This document shows positions 1-12,914 of a stretch of DNA of 64,000 nt, piece after piece. The position numbers and the translations under genes were made by a program. Origin of the DNA: Zea mays. Its lineage: Eukaryota; Streptophyta; Magnoliopsida; Poales; Poaceae. Position 1 is the stretch's first letter, and each line of letters begins with the position of its first letter. The DNA is taken from assembly GCF_902167145.1 (NCBI RefSeq), contig NC_050096.1:80224683-80288682 (forward strand). Direction: 5' to 3'. The notes beneath the pieces are model-generated. The model did not search any database, was not told where the DNA came from, and saw only the letters and a program-made list of their open reading frames with translations.

Positions 1-1167
1 TACTAGGTAAATCTCATGGTAGGATTGCTTGTTTTCAATTCATACACTTAAGCAAACCTACATGGTTTAAAACGTTTATTTAAGCACGACACATAGCTTC
101 TTTATCACTCCATAGTAAATGATACACCAATTGATATTTTCAAATGCTACAAGTGGCAATCACACTTATATTATGTATCATTTAACTTATAAGTGCCAAA
201 GTTCGGATTTTAGATAATTTGCCCCTCTTGATATCAAATCAAAGTGCATGTATCCTACAAGTATTCAAAACTTGTATGCACATCCTCAGGGGGAGGCTAC
301 TCTATAATCTAAGACTGTCAGACTAATACATTTTTCAAGTCTATTTCATGTGATAGTCTCATTGTAAGGAAAATGAAGTCCCTAGAGAAAGACAACAATC
401 TTCCACTGCAAAATCTCCAAAAAAACTCTCATGTCTCACCATGCCTGCCATTGACTTTCAATTGGTATCTTTGAGACTACATTTAATATCATTTACATGT
501 CTTCTCCAATATTTGATTAGGCTATATTTTCATATCTTATACTTCCATGTTGCTATACATGCGTATATGGTTAACTCTTATTCTGTTACCTATGCATAAG
601 GAAGTTAGTCTAATCAAATCATGTCTTGTACCTCTAATTTTCACATGCTTTTTCCTAAGTAGAAGGTCTCTATCAAGGGGAGTATTTCTTCGTCTCAAAA
701 AAGGGGGGAGAAATTTTCTTTCTAAAAGAAAACACTCATTTAGGGGGAGTAATCATTTGATGGTAACCCACAAGTGGTTTCAATTGGTATCCTACAATTG
801 GTATCAATTGACATATTCTTTGTGAGGGCAAGTCTTATTTTTTCCCTACATGCTTTTAATGTCTTCCTTTTCGGTGGTTGATGCCAAAGGGAGAGAAATT
901 TAGGGACCAAAGCAATGAAAAATGTATCAAACACCAAACACCACCAATTTAAAATTTTAAAATTTGCATGTGGCTTTTCAAGTGGTTTTGGTTATTTGGT
1001 CCAAAATAGGAAGTAAGTGAATTATGGAGTTAGGGGGAGGCTTAAGTCCATAATATCACATTGTGGGACAAACATGCATCCTAGCAAGTAGTTTGCATTC
1101 TTTCAATCAAATACTTGTATTATTTGCTTGCTTCGGTTGTGTTGTCATCAATCACCAAAAGGGAGAT
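1..1167 (+). mobile_element. Copia element E: 3' non-coding internal segment
   Basis: AT-rich sequence with repeated purine tracts (gggggag near 289, 741 and 1031) and no long reading frame. It ends in a polypurine tract (aaaagggagat, about 1157-1167) directly before a TG-starting LTR. This is the usual untranslated stretch between RNase H and the 3' LTR of SIRE/Opie-type Ty1/copia elements. The coding part lies left of the window. The short ORFs here have no recognisable motif and look like chance. Confidence 0.7.
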
Positions 1168-2427
1168 TGTAAGGAAAATGGACCCCGGGCCATTTGGCTA
1201 ATTGAGTTTTGGTGTTTGATGATTAACACAATCTGTGAACTAATAAGTTTCTTAGTGTTTGTGTTTGTAGTTCACAGGATGCTAGAGTTACTTAGACTAA
1301 GGAATTGAGGAAAGCAACACCTCAAAAGAAGACATTAAGAAGATCCAAGAAAAGTCCAAGAACGAAGATGTGTGTTGCCTGCGGACTGTCTGTGCGTGGA
1401 GCACCGGACTGTCCGGTGGCACACCGGACTGTTCGGTGCCCACACGCCGGACTGTCCGGTGCACCAGGAACAGAAGCCCAACGGCTAGTTCCAGGTGGCA
1501 CTGTGGAGGGAAGACCACTGGACTGTCCGGTGTGAAGTCCGGACTGTCCGGTGTGAAAAGGTCTGCATGCCAACGGTTACCTGCTCTGACAGACCAACGA
1601 CTAGACGCACCGGACAAGGAACAGTACGCTGTCCCGTGCACCACCGTACTGTCCAGTGTGACCGCAGAAAGCAGCAGCTTTCCTCCAACGGCTATAATTG
1701 TGTTGGGGGCTATAAATACACCCCAACTAGCCATTTCCAAGTGTGAGATCCCAAGCAACATACCAAGACATATAGTGCACATTTCCAAGACCTCAAACAC
1801 CAAAGTGCTTAATAGAATCACTCGGTGATTAGCGTAGGTGCTTTGCGAAGTGCTTAGGTTAGTTAGACTGCTTTAGCGCTTGCGCTAGGTGAACCCTAGT
1901 TAGTTGAGTGAGTTTTGTAAAACCACACAACCCCTTGGCTCTTGTGCGAGCCGTTGTAATTGTACCAAGTGGGGCGAGAGTCTTGCGAGACCGTGACAAC
2001 CGTGTTTGTGTCACGACCGCCACCGTGTACCGGAGGGAACAAGGCCCGCGACGTTTTGGCCGAAAGCTTGATAGTGGAGACAGCAGGGAGCGTCTGAGAG
2101 AAGCCGGAAGCGGAGCACCACTTGCGCGTGGAGAAGGCCCACGGCTCTCTACGGAGTTACTCGACCGAGGTGCTTGGCCCTCGAGTGGGCTTCCCTTTGC
2201 GTAGGGGCACCAACGAGGATTAGTCGGGACCTTGCGCGGTTCCAGATACCTCGGTAAAAATACCAGCGTCATCCACGAGAGTTTGCATCTCTACCTTGCT
2301 CTTTACCTTCCGCATTTATATTAAGCATTTAAGTTTCAATCTTGTATTCATACTTATTTAGTGTAGATTGAAAGTTAGCCATTACGGTAGAGATAGCAAC
2401 ACTTAGACAAAACCTAGTTTGCTCATT
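1168..2427 (+). repeat. Truncated 3' LTR of copia element E
   Basis: Begins tgtaaggaaaatgg right after a polypurine tract. It contains a TATA box (tataaata, 1711-1718) and an array of caccgga/tccggtg palindromes, then a moderately GC-rich stretch to about 2260. It stops without a CA terminus at 2427, where the LTR of element D starts. The expected LTR remainder is not found on the far side of D (56693), so the end was lost by deletion or rearrangement. Confidence 0.7.
1398..1660 (+). repeat. Array of GGAC-N-GTCC palindromes in E LTR
   Basis: Repeated copies of accggactgtccggtg and diverged relatives, many directly abutting. Overlapping ORFs on both strands here encode only strings such as DCPV, TVRC and SGAP, which are translations of the repeat rather than proteins. 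Similar arrays occur in the LTRs of C and F. Confidence 0.8.
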
Positions 2428-3367
2428 TGAAAGTCGCTTAGAGGGGGGTGAATAAGCGAAACCTATAAATTATAAACTTTGAACACGAACTTCACTCGGG
2501 GTTATGATTAGAAACAAACTTTAATGAATACGGAGCACGGAAGAGAGTTCTTCTTGCTATGAGTTGCTCAATCAATGCGGATAACTTTAGGAGCTAACTC
2601 AAAAGATTGTGAGCAAGAGAACTTTAGAGAGAGATGAGAGGGAGAATCAAATCACAAGTTAATGATCAACACAAATGAACACATCGATTTGTTTCCCGTG
2701 GTTCGGTTCCAATGAACCTACTCCTCATTGAGGAGGCCATGAAGGCCGGGTCTTTTTCAACCCTTTCCCTCAATCAAATGATCACTCAGACCGTTTGAGT
2801 GCTTCTTCTTAATCTCAAGGATCACTAAGACCCTGTAAGGACCACCACACACTTAGGTGTCTCTTGCTAGCTTTACAAGTCACTAGAGAGTTTAGAAGGA
2901 GGTGGAGAAAGCACGATTAAAAAGCCAAGCAACAAGAGCAACAAAATGAAACACGAATCACACTCTCAAGTCACTAATCACTATTGATCACTTGTCTTAA
3001 TTGTGGCACTTGGAGAGGTTTGGAAGCTTTGAATGTGTCTTGGAATGAATTCCTTGCTCTTATATTGAATGTGTGTGTATAGAATGCTTAGATGTCTTGA
3101 ATGGAGGTGGTTGGGGTTGTATTTATAGCTACCAACCATTTCCTAGCCGTTGACTTCTCCCTTGTGATCGCGGACGGTCCGCACCCCTGGTTTGGACGGT
3201 CCGTCTCTGTGCATCAACGACTGAATCGCAATGGTCAGCAGTAACAGCTATATCAATGGCTATAAGTACATTAAATGTGTCGTCAGATGTCAGGCTGAGC
3301 AGTCACGGATGGTCCGGCCGTGCACCCCGGACAGTCCGCGAGGACGCTAAAAATGCATTTTACCGAA
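2428..3367 (-). repeat. D 3' LTR, first part (up to insertion of A)
   Basis: Aligns with 55363 onward in the 5' LTR. It starts tgaaagtcgcttagagg and holds a TATA box (minus strand, 3120-3127) and ggacggtccg-type palindromes near 3172-3345. It breaks at ccgaa (3363-3367), which is the target duplication of A. Confidence 0.9.
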
Positions 3368-6300
3368 TGTGACGGAACCTCCCAAGTCATTAGGTCCACC
3401 CACAGTTGTCCTTGTCCAACAGACTTCAGACAACCCTGTAGGTGCCCTTGAATCACTTGATAAATTCGGCATCTGCTTTCTTTACCTTTCCGAAGAGCGT
3501 TTCACCCGTCACGTAGACATTACAATACATTGGAGGTGCGAAAATGCGGAAGCAATTACATTAACTTACCTTTATTGAAAAGTAAGACAAAGTTATATAG
3601 TTATAGACCAGAACATAATATATATGAGTGCTGAGTATTGTTACAAACCATAGGAGGCAAAAACCCCTCCCGATAAGTATTAAACAAAAGTTTTATGGAG
3701 GATCCTTTCATCCCGCAGCTTCACTCCTGGTGCTCTTCCTTTGGTACCACGTTTGAACAGAAGCAACAAAAGTTTGCTGCTTCTTCACCTAAAACAACAT
3801 GGGACAAAGCCCTGAGTATGGAATTACTCAGCAAATCTTACCCGACTAAAGAAAAGACTCTCAAGGGTATGCTGGCCTTTAAGGGGGTCAAGGTAAGGCT
3901 TATCAATAATCAATGACTCTGTTTGCAGAAATGCTTACTAATAGTGGATCCTTAAAAATCCAAATTTTAATTGTCAGGTTAAGTAAGATTACCTGCATCT
4001 AGAGTTCTCTCTACCCTCGTTCAAGCACTTGGCCTATACTAGCCGTCTTTTCATCATCCCTTTAGTTCACTGGATTTCTACGTATAGGGCAGTGACCAAG
4101 TCTTCATAACCGCGAAGGTACGGCGATCCGAATCGATTATACTCAGCTGAGGATCTCCGATCACACGACATATGTAGCACTTAACCCTTGCATATGTCAA
4201 CTCGCCACCGGGGTTCTTAAGACCAGATCAGGTTCACGCCAACCGAGAGCACAGATACACCACCGTCCAGCCTCTTGCCACGGAGGGTACACGCTACTCT
4301 CGCCATCTCTCCACTCCCATTGCGTGGTTTCTTATTCTGGTATTAGTCTGCCCGAGGCAAAGCTTACCCATGACGAGGCATGTGACCAGTTAAAGGGTCC
4401 TCGATCATCAAGCCTACATCGACACGGTCCTTAATCGACACAGACGGAGACACTACACCGAGACTCTCTTCTCGTGCAAGTCACCCGCCTGGTCTCAGCT
4501 TTATCATTTCAAACCCAAAGTTTGGTACCTGGCAGAGGTACATCTTTTCCAATGTTGAACCCATCATGGCCATGATGGATCCACCATCAAGTTTTGTTTT
4601 TGAAAGCATCCTACCCACTTTGCAACATCATCTTTGAGAAAACAAAACATTTTGTTTTTCTAAAGCAAAGCTAAGCATAAGAAAAACCTTTTGTAAAACA
4701 GGGACTTCAGGAGAAGCAATCCAAGAAAGGAAATGAAGGAATTGGTTTAGCATACAACTCCTATCACCTAATGCATCAAGTAAGTGAGAAAGATTTTAAA
4801 AGGAACAAGGAGGTGGCAAATGCACCGGGGCTTGCCTTGTTTTACTGGTGAATTAGGCTCTATTCCGTAGATATCAAAATAAAAACAGTTGCCTGCCTGA
4901 TGTTCCTCGGGTGGTGGTGAAGTCTTCTCTTCTTTGACTTCTACTTCTTCGTCGTTTTCTAAATATAACCATACATAATAATGAATACCCATGCAATGCT
5001 CATGAGAGTGCAAAGATGATAAAAGTTTATTATCTAAAGTCTAGAATACAATTTTCCTTCACGGATCTCCGAGAACTTAGGGTTTCCGGAGTCATAAGTG
5101 AAGTTCAAAGGGCAGGAGGTAGGGTTTTGGGTTCTAAGTATCAAACATGGCCCAAATCATACCAAGCTCTACCCAAGGTTTCTAAATATTATTTAAAGTT
5201 TATCCTAAAAATTTAGAGAATTCTGGGTTTATTATTTATTTTCTAAAAATCCAGAAACATGATCTTAGGTTGTTTTAAATACTCTATAATTTCCCTTTTG
5301 GACTAAAAATCAAGAAATTATTTTTATTAAATTCTATAGGAAATTAGGAATCTAGCAAAATTGATCTGGTATTTTTAGGATTTTTCTACAATTTCTTATA
5401 GGTTTCCAAAGTCTGGCAGAAAAAGAAAAAGGAAAAGTCATGAATAGTACTAGACCGAATCGGGCCTAAGTCAGCCCAATAACAGCAGAAACGCGCCCGT
5501 GGGCGCGCGCCCTCGTCGACTTTTGCAAGACCTGACTTCTTGAATAACCTAAAGTGGGGTTGTGGCACTATTAACTCAGTCACTGACACCTCACACAAAC
5601 ACCCCTCAAGTTCTATCTCTTCACAACACTCAGTCCACGACGGTGACTAGCGGGGAGCCAAGCTCCGGCGAGCCACTACTGGCCGGGTTACGCCAAGACC
5701 AGTGCTCCCTGACGACTGGAACCTAATTCGAACCTTAACAAATGTTTTCCCTCAACTAATTTCTGGATTGAAGCCCTACAACGCCCTGCCCACGGTGACC
5801 GCAAGCACCACGGGCAATCCAGCGCGTTCCCAGTGATCTATGGGGTTCTAGCTCAATTGGACGGGTCGGTGAGCATCAAGAGCAAGCAAGGGTGCCAAAA
5901 CAAGAATGCAGCGGGCGAGATTGGACCTGAATTGGGCTGGCCACGATGAGGTCTTTTCTGCGGTGTTCTTGAGAGAATTGGGGGAAATTCAAAATTGAAG
6001 CTCTCTGGTGATCGATTGAGGGCATAGTTTGGGTGGCGTGGTGCTTGACTACCCTACGGAGCTCACGGTGGCCTCAATTTAAAGTAGGCAAGAGCGGTGG
6101 CCATTGAATCGGACGACGACGCGCGGTGGTCGGAGGAGTGGGAGGTCACTGGCACAAGGAATTTGTGGCATCTACCGTGGCAGCCCTCACCGACGATGAT
6201 GAGACGGCCAAAGTGAGTCACGACGATGCGGTGAATGTGCCCAGGTACGTGGTGCAAGGCTGTGAAGTGGCTGTCACCGGCGAGCTCATCCGAAGCGACC

Positions 6301-7387
6301 CTGGCAAGCTCAGTACGGTGGCCGGAGTAGTTTAATGGTCGGAGTATATCCACGACAATGATACTTACTCAACCCCGAGCGTTATCCAGTCGATCCGAAC
6401 GCGAATCACGGCGGTGAAGGCACGAATCTGCGTGCGGCTTGTCGGCGGCGAGGTTCTTTGAACCTGATCCCCCCGTTTACTGTACCATGGTGATTACCAT
6501 GCAGTCAGTCTGTCAGAGCAAAATCAGAGCCACTTTTCTCCTCATTTCATGTGACAACCCCATCATCCCACTGCATCAAAGTTATAGCCCAATTAACCAA
6601 CTGCAATCTTGCTATGGGGATCATGCCCAAACTTGCGCTGGATCATGTTCAAATCTGGGTTCAAAGATTGCCTCATCACACTGTCAGACAGGGTTTAGTC
6701 TCTAGACAGCCTGACAGCCCATCTTTGGGTGTATTTTTCTTCACATTTTTCATAACAACAGTGTCACATCCCTTAAACAAAGTTGTTCTCCTTTGATAGA
6801 TCTACAAAATTGATGTGGTGACCTAGGGCAAAACCCTTATGGTTTGAAAGTTACAAGGCCCCAAAGTTGAGCTAATATCACTAATTTCAGACTTAAGCAA
6901 TTGGAGTATGAGTGGGGCTCTTTTGCAAATAAGTCCAAAACTCAAGGTTTAGGTTGCATATCTTCATAATTGTGAGTCATATAACTTAAGACACCTTACT
7001 TTCATGGTTTTTGCACTTTAGCCCAAAAGTGCACTAATTTTGCATTTAGCCCCCTAGGGTTTAACTCTAGGGTTTTCTAGGGTTCTATTTAGGGTTCTTG
7101 ATACTTCTGGGGTTTGGATATCACTTTAGTTCATCTATGGTGACCTTTTATGACTATTTCAATGGGGTTTTGAAGTTTTCCCCCTATTTAAGCTTTATTT
7201 GCTCTATTAAGTCCAATCTAGGGTTAAGTACCCTACTCTAGGGTTTTATCCACAAAATGTCATCGCAATACAACTTGTTTGAAATTTTTGCCTAGTGATT
7301 GCATTCTAGGTGTGACAAACACATGGAATCCCAATGCTTATGATGTTATGCTCAAATTTTAGTGACAGTAACACCAGGGGTGTTACA
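3368..7387 (-). repeat. A 3' LTR (4020 bp)
   Basis: Nearly colinear with 44423-48435. Its minus-strand start carries an 8-bp inverted repeat (gtaacacc/ggtgttac, 7368-7386). A GC-rich island lies about 0.9-1.9 kb from the LTR start. The TATA box seen in the other LTR is altered here (ttaaa in place of tataaa near 6078). ORFs inside it are not conserved as proteins. Confidence 0.92.
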
Positions 7388-7404
7388 TCCTTCCCCCATA
7401 AAAG
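7388..7404 (-). other. A polypurine tract
   Basis: On the minus strand a purine-rich run (about cttttatgggggaagga) directly precedes the 3' LTR, as expected for plus-strand priming. Confidence 0.75.
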
Positions 7405-7559
7405 AATCTCGTCCCGAGATTAAAAGTCCTAGGGCAAGTAATGGAAAAGGAAATGCTTCACATTTTTATTTCCTTATTCTTGGTACAAGGCAGGGGTGAT
7501 TTGGGGCTCACTCCTTTATTACAACAATTATATACATGTCACAAATTACACGAGGCTAA

Positions 7560-8382
7560 AAAGCCTAAGAAATTCTTTTCTAAAAAGTCTTGAGTCTCCC
7601 ATGTAGCCTCATCTTCTGAATGCTGGTTCCACTATATCTTGTAAAACTTGAGAGTTCTTCTCCGGGTAACCCTGTCCTTTTGATTCAAGACTCAAATAGG
7701 ATGCTTCAAATATGTCAAGTCTGGCTCTAAGGTAACATCTGTTACTTCAATGGTTCGATCGGGAACCCAAAGACACTTCTTCAATTGAGACACATGGAAC
7801 ACATTATGTATAGCAGACAAGGTTTCGGGTAGCTGAAGTCGGTATGCCACTGGTCCACATTGTTCAAGAACAAGGAAAGGACCAATGTATCGAGGTGCAA
7901 GCTTCCCTTTAACCCCGAAACGTGATATACCCTTCATTGGTGAAACTTTCAAATAGACGTAATCTCCTACTAGAAAATACAAGGGCATCCGTCATTTGTC
8001 TGCATAACTCTTCTGACGAGCTTGAGCTTTCTTCAAACTATGAATTATTCGCCGAACTTTTTCTTCGGTTTCTTTTACCATATCTGGCCTGAAGAAACTC
8101 CTTTCACCAGGTTCAGACCAATTTAGCAGAGTACGACATCGTCGTCCATATAAAGCTTCGAAGGGTGCCATCTTAATACTTTCCTGATAGCTATTATTAT
8201 ATGAGAACTCCGCTATTGGTAAACAATCATCCCATTTTTGTGGGAATTTCAGAACACATGCTCGTAACATATCTTCAAGTATTTGATTGAACCTCTCAGT
8301 TTGACCACTTGTTTGAGGATGATAGGCCGAACTATGGAGCAACTTGGTACCCAAGGATTTGTGAAGTTCTTCCCAAAATTTT
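7560..8382 (-). pseudogene. A integrase C-terminal half and chromodomain (broken)
   Basis: Continues integrase after the insertion of C. It carries the catalytic glutamate context HPQTSGQTERFNQ, the conserved AEFSYNNSYQ and GRRCRT blocks, the GPY/F-like segment (KLAPRYIGPFLV) and the linker VFHVSQLKKC. Downstream of the stop at 7692 a chromodomain-like tail reads ATWETQDFLE in the same orientation, with further stops. A single stop also separates the two open blocks near 7989. Integration and chromatin targeting are the known roles of these domains. Homology is clear against the intact-length copy in B; this copy is not functional. Confidence 0.88.
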
Positions 8383-8387
8383 GATAC

Positions 8388-10406
8388 TGAAAGTTCCCTT
8401 TGCCCGGGAACAGGATCTGGATGTCGCCTAGAGGGGGGGGGGGGGTGAATAGGCGAATAAAAATTATCACTGTAAAACTTAAATTCTTACTCTACTCGAA
8501 GACTAGAACGCAGTGGAATGAGAAGACCCTTCGAGTAGGTTGCAGCGGAATAGAAGATCCTGTCTCAAAATGTCCTGCACTTCAAATATAACTTGTACCA
8601 CAGATAAGTGTTGAAGTGCAGATATAAAAGCGAGTAAGACAGAGAGTCAGAACACAATACAGAACAGAGCACACAGACACAAGGATTTATCCCGAGGTTC
8701 GGCCAAGCCTGAATCGCTTGCCTAGTCCTCATTGGAGTTAGCCACACCTGGGCTTGGAGTCTGTTTCAACTCCTTCCTCCATTTGCTCAAATCTGTCAAT
8801 CTGACAGGTAGAGCCTTCCACTATGTTGAGATGGTTACAACGAAACCGCGGCTTCTTACAATCTTCTTGGCAGCACTCCGGCAGAGTAACGATATGCTCA
8901 AGACCTTGCTCTAGCTCTTAGCAGCACTTCTCCACTCTCTAAAGGCTTATAGCTTTGCCTTCTACACAAACTAGAGAGATACACACAAGAGGGAGAGTGA
9001 GAATTGATCAAAGTGATGTCGACACTTGTTGGCTGCACTTTTTTTTATTGAGGCGCCTATAGGTCCCTTTTATAGGCCCAAGAGGCCTAGGAGCCGTTGG
9101 AAGCAATCCAGGAAGGCAAATCTTGCCTTCTGTCGGGTGGCGCACCGGACACTCTCCGGTGCGGATTTCTTTCCTATTCTGGCGCAGCCGACCGTTGGAG
9201 ACTTGGAGCCGTTGGCGCACCGGACACGGTCCGGTGCGCACCGGACAGTCCGGTGCTCCTATCCGACCGTTGGCTCGCCACGCGTCACGCGTAGATTGCC
9301 CGTCCGACCGTTGGCTCACCGGACAGTCCGGTGCACCACCGGACAGTCTGGTGAATTATAGCCGTATGCTGTTGACTTGATTCCCGAGAGCGGTGACTTC
9401 GCCTCAGCCGACTCACCGGACACTGTCCGATGCACCATCGGACAGTCCGGTGATTTATAGCCGTATGCCACCGTCGAGACCCGAGAGCAGCTAGTTGACC
9501 AGGCGCCAGCCTGGCACACCGGACACTGTCCGGTGCACCACCGGACACTCCGGTGCACCCAGACTGAGTAGAGTCTTGGCTGCTCGAGCCAAGTCAATTC
9601 CAATTGTATTTTCTCTGATTTTCTTCTTCTTTCTGTTTCTAATACTTAGACAAATATGTTAGTACACAAAAACCAATGTACTAAGTCTAGAAACATACCT
9701 TCTCTTGGATTTTCACTTCTCTAGCACTTGACATGCTTAAGATTGATATTGGACTCATAAATCATCAAGTCAGCTTGACTTGATCTAGATTATCATTTCT
9801 GAGCTCCAACATCCTGCAAAGGTCACATAGAGTATCCCAAACATAAGAACAACCCGAACTAAAGGTTAAAGTGCACTTAGCTCTTTTGGGCTGCTTCCAG
9901 TTCTGATTTGACATTTGTTCTCCTTCTAATGAATTTGTTCTCCTTCTTAGAGCTTGATCTTGAGTCTTATGACTTACACCACATAACTATAGATGTTTCC
10001 TCATTGGTTGTAAGTCACGTCCTTATGTAGTGATCCTTGATGTGTCATAGCTCTTCTCAACTCGATCACCCTTGACTTTGCAAGTCTTCTTCTTCACCCT
10101 TGGCTTTGGGTTCCTCAGCCTCTTTGACCTTCTCCCATGCACTTGGTACATCGAAGCTCTTCTTGCCTCCATCCTTGGCTTGATCAGTTGTTTCCGAGCT
10201 ACGCACCCGAGTCTCACTTTATGCAATGTGCATCTTACTTGTGATGTCCATTATCTATCCATAATCTAGTCCTTGGACCATCACACTTATTCACTTGTGT
10301 TGAACCTTGTTAGCTTTACATTAAGCACCTGTTCAACACTTAGCACACTTGTTAGTCCTTTAATTGAGTTGTCATCCAAACACCAAAACCCACAAGAGAG
10401 CTTTCA
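8388..10406 (-). repeat. C 3' LTR (2019 bp)
   Basis: Matches 14822-16855 closely. It contains a TATA box (minus strand, 9067-9074), the palindrome array at about 9136-9560, and a run of 13 G near 8433-8445 where the partner LTR has 7. The terminal G-rich hairpin (cgccta ... taggcg) is present near 8425-8454. Confidence 0.93.
9136..9560 (-). repeat. Palindrome array in C 3' LTR
   Basis: About ten copies of caccggaca-N-tgtccggtg or caccggacagtccggtg, singly or as back-to-back pairs joined by caccac. All six-frame ORFs across it (for example 9123-9380 and 9316-9603) are repeat translations. Confidence 0.85.
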
Positions 10407-12914
10407 ATCTTCCCCTTTTTGGTGATTGATGGCAACACAATTAAAGCTTACATAAGAGTGAAATTTAAAGCACAAAGTTTGAACTCTAAGTTTGTAGAAT
10501 GCTCCCCCTAAATATGTGCTTACATTAAAATCTTAACTTTGGCCTTAAATGCCAAAATGCACATACTTAGGCAATTCGAAGCATTGCTACAACTTAGCAC
10601 CTGTGGGATGCATTGTATCAAGGATCAAACCATGATGCGTATAACTCACAAATGCACAAAATCAGAGTTAAACACCAATTAATTGAGTGGATATATCACA
10701 GGAATATCAACCTACCACTATTCACCATTAAGATACCACTTTAAACTAAGATACCAATTTAAGGCAATTTTAAAGCACCATTAATCCATTAACCACATGC
10801 ACCATTATCCACATGAATATCTATTACTGAATAAACACAATAGATGCCAATTAATTCATACCAGCGGAACCACTAGTTTTGCATTATCACCATTTAATAC
10901 AACAAGAAGCATATGATAAGAATTATCTATAACAACAAACTAACACATCCTTCCTTAAGATCAAAGGATAAGATCAAAGGATAAGCTTTAATGCATAAGA
11001 ATTATCTATAACAACAAACTAACACATCCTTCCTTAAGATCAAAGGATAAGATCAAAGGATAAGCTTTAATGCACAAAATTCTCCCCCTTTGACATCAAA
11101 CACCAAAAACATATTCAAGCAAGAACATAGAATGATGTCAAGGGACAACAGAGTATTGAGCAGGTAAAACGTACTAACAATACTCCCCCTTACTCATTAA
11201 ACATATGCACCACAAGCATTGGAGGAAAATTAAGATACATATACGCAAAAGATCAATACTTCCTTTTGTACCTTTACCCTGTTGTGGTGTACTTCCCATC
11301 TTTAAAGTTTAATCTCTCGGGAGCCTCTCCACACTTGTGCCTGATCCTTTATCCTAACCTTTTCTTGTTGCTAAAACACCAAGCTTAGAGCAAGTTATAG
11401 TATCGTGGCACAAGATGAAGCTTCTATTCTAGTGATTACCAAAAGATGTCAATTGAAGCAAACTATCACGTCTACCAATTGAAAGATCATTTATTATCAT
11501 AGCTTCATGATATTTAAGGATAAGCTTCTAGTATCGCCAAATATTATAGAGCATGAGCAATCTAAAAATATGCAATTACTCACGACTTAAGATACCAATT
11601 ACTTGACTTGCGGAGGTACCCAGTCCTGATTGCTCCATTTCTTGCTCATCTTCTCTTTACCGCCTTGAGACTATACAAGATCACTCAAGAAACAATTAGT
11701 CTCAAAAGACACAAGTTATGTGTACTCCCCCTAAAGTTGTGCATCAAGTGTTTGAATGACTTGCACTTTGCACATTCTAGCTTCCTCAGAACTAGAGGGG
11801 ATCACAACATATCTTGGTCAAGGCATATTCTATTAACTTCATCACAAAGAGATACCAAATGAATTGAAGACATAATACAACTTATGACTAGAGAAAACAA
11901 TGCATGCCTCAAGGAGTATAACAATTTACACGCAACCTAGACATGCTTCATACATGATAATCATTGCACCATATTTATTAATTGAAAAACAACACGAGCA
12001 TGCATATAAAGCGTAGTGTCTATGCACACTATGATTAAGAGGGTTTCTTAGGTACACCAAAAGAAACAACATTTTAAAGTAAGGAGCACCTATGCCAAGA
12101 AACCACTAATTCAGATGCAAGCACATAGCTGTGATCACAATCATTGGAACTTCAAGATATTTAATGAAATTGCATAGTTCCATTTCCCTTTGCCTTTTAC
12201 CTGAATGGCCATGAGAGCACCAGTTGTCACCTAAATGAGTGTTCCTTCTGCTCATTCACCTCATAACTCAAGAAGGTGCATCAATGACACAACATAGATT
12301 TGATATACACTCAGGTAATTGCGTGAACATGGACTAAACAGGATGTCATGCTTGCACACATAGGTTAATCATTAAACACCATTTAGCATGACTTAAAAAC
12401 TATACAGGTTTATCCATGGACACATACAGAGAGTTAATCATGGTGAATATATCAAATGAAAAGCTACTCATTGAATAATTCAAAAGATATAACATCTAGA
12501 ACGCACATTCATGATTAAGCAAGCATTATTATGATTTTTGGAAATCATGAACCATTGATTGAAGGCTATTCAACACAGGCAATCTCAAAAACATAACTAC
12601 TCCAAGTACAGGTAGCACAACAATCAAGTTTAGGAGTAATACTGATTTGCAATAATATACTTAAGATACAAGGTGCCGTCCTTTGGAGAGCCAGATGCAG
12701 ATTCTCATTAAAGTCCTTTGCTTGATTCACCAATAATGATTAAGGACTTCTACAACTTATTTAACTCGAGATGAACATGGGATTAGTATTGCACAGTAAT
12801 CCACCCTTGAGTTAATAAATAGACAATAAAGACCAACAACTTAAGCATAGAGTTTAAATTAACCATCTTAAGCTCTCCCAGGGTCTCCATTCCATCTCGA
12901 GGCACCTGCATGGT
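10407..12914 (-). other. C 3' non-coding internal region
   Basis: AT-rich and without a supported ORF. It begins with the polypurine tract (minus strand aaaaaggggaagat, about 10407-10420) and carries several ctccccctt-type tracts, as in the 3' leader of SIRE-like copia elements. The position normally occupied by pol is empty. Confidence 0.7.
10916..11073. repeat. 79-bp tandem duplication
   Basis: Two nearly identical adjacent copies of a 79-bp unit (10916-10994 and 10995-11073). Each contains an internal 13-bp direct repeat (agatcaaaggata). It is a local duplication within the non-coding interior of C. Confidence 0.85.

Noticed and set aside
1297..1828. ORFs of up to 174 codons near the E LTR
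   Set aside because: Translations of the caccggac/gtccggtg array and flanks; open on both strands at once.
9136..9560. CRISPR-like look of regularly repeated short palindromes
   Set aside because: Units are contiguous or irregularly spaced, without unique spacers or cas genes, and lie in a plant LTR.
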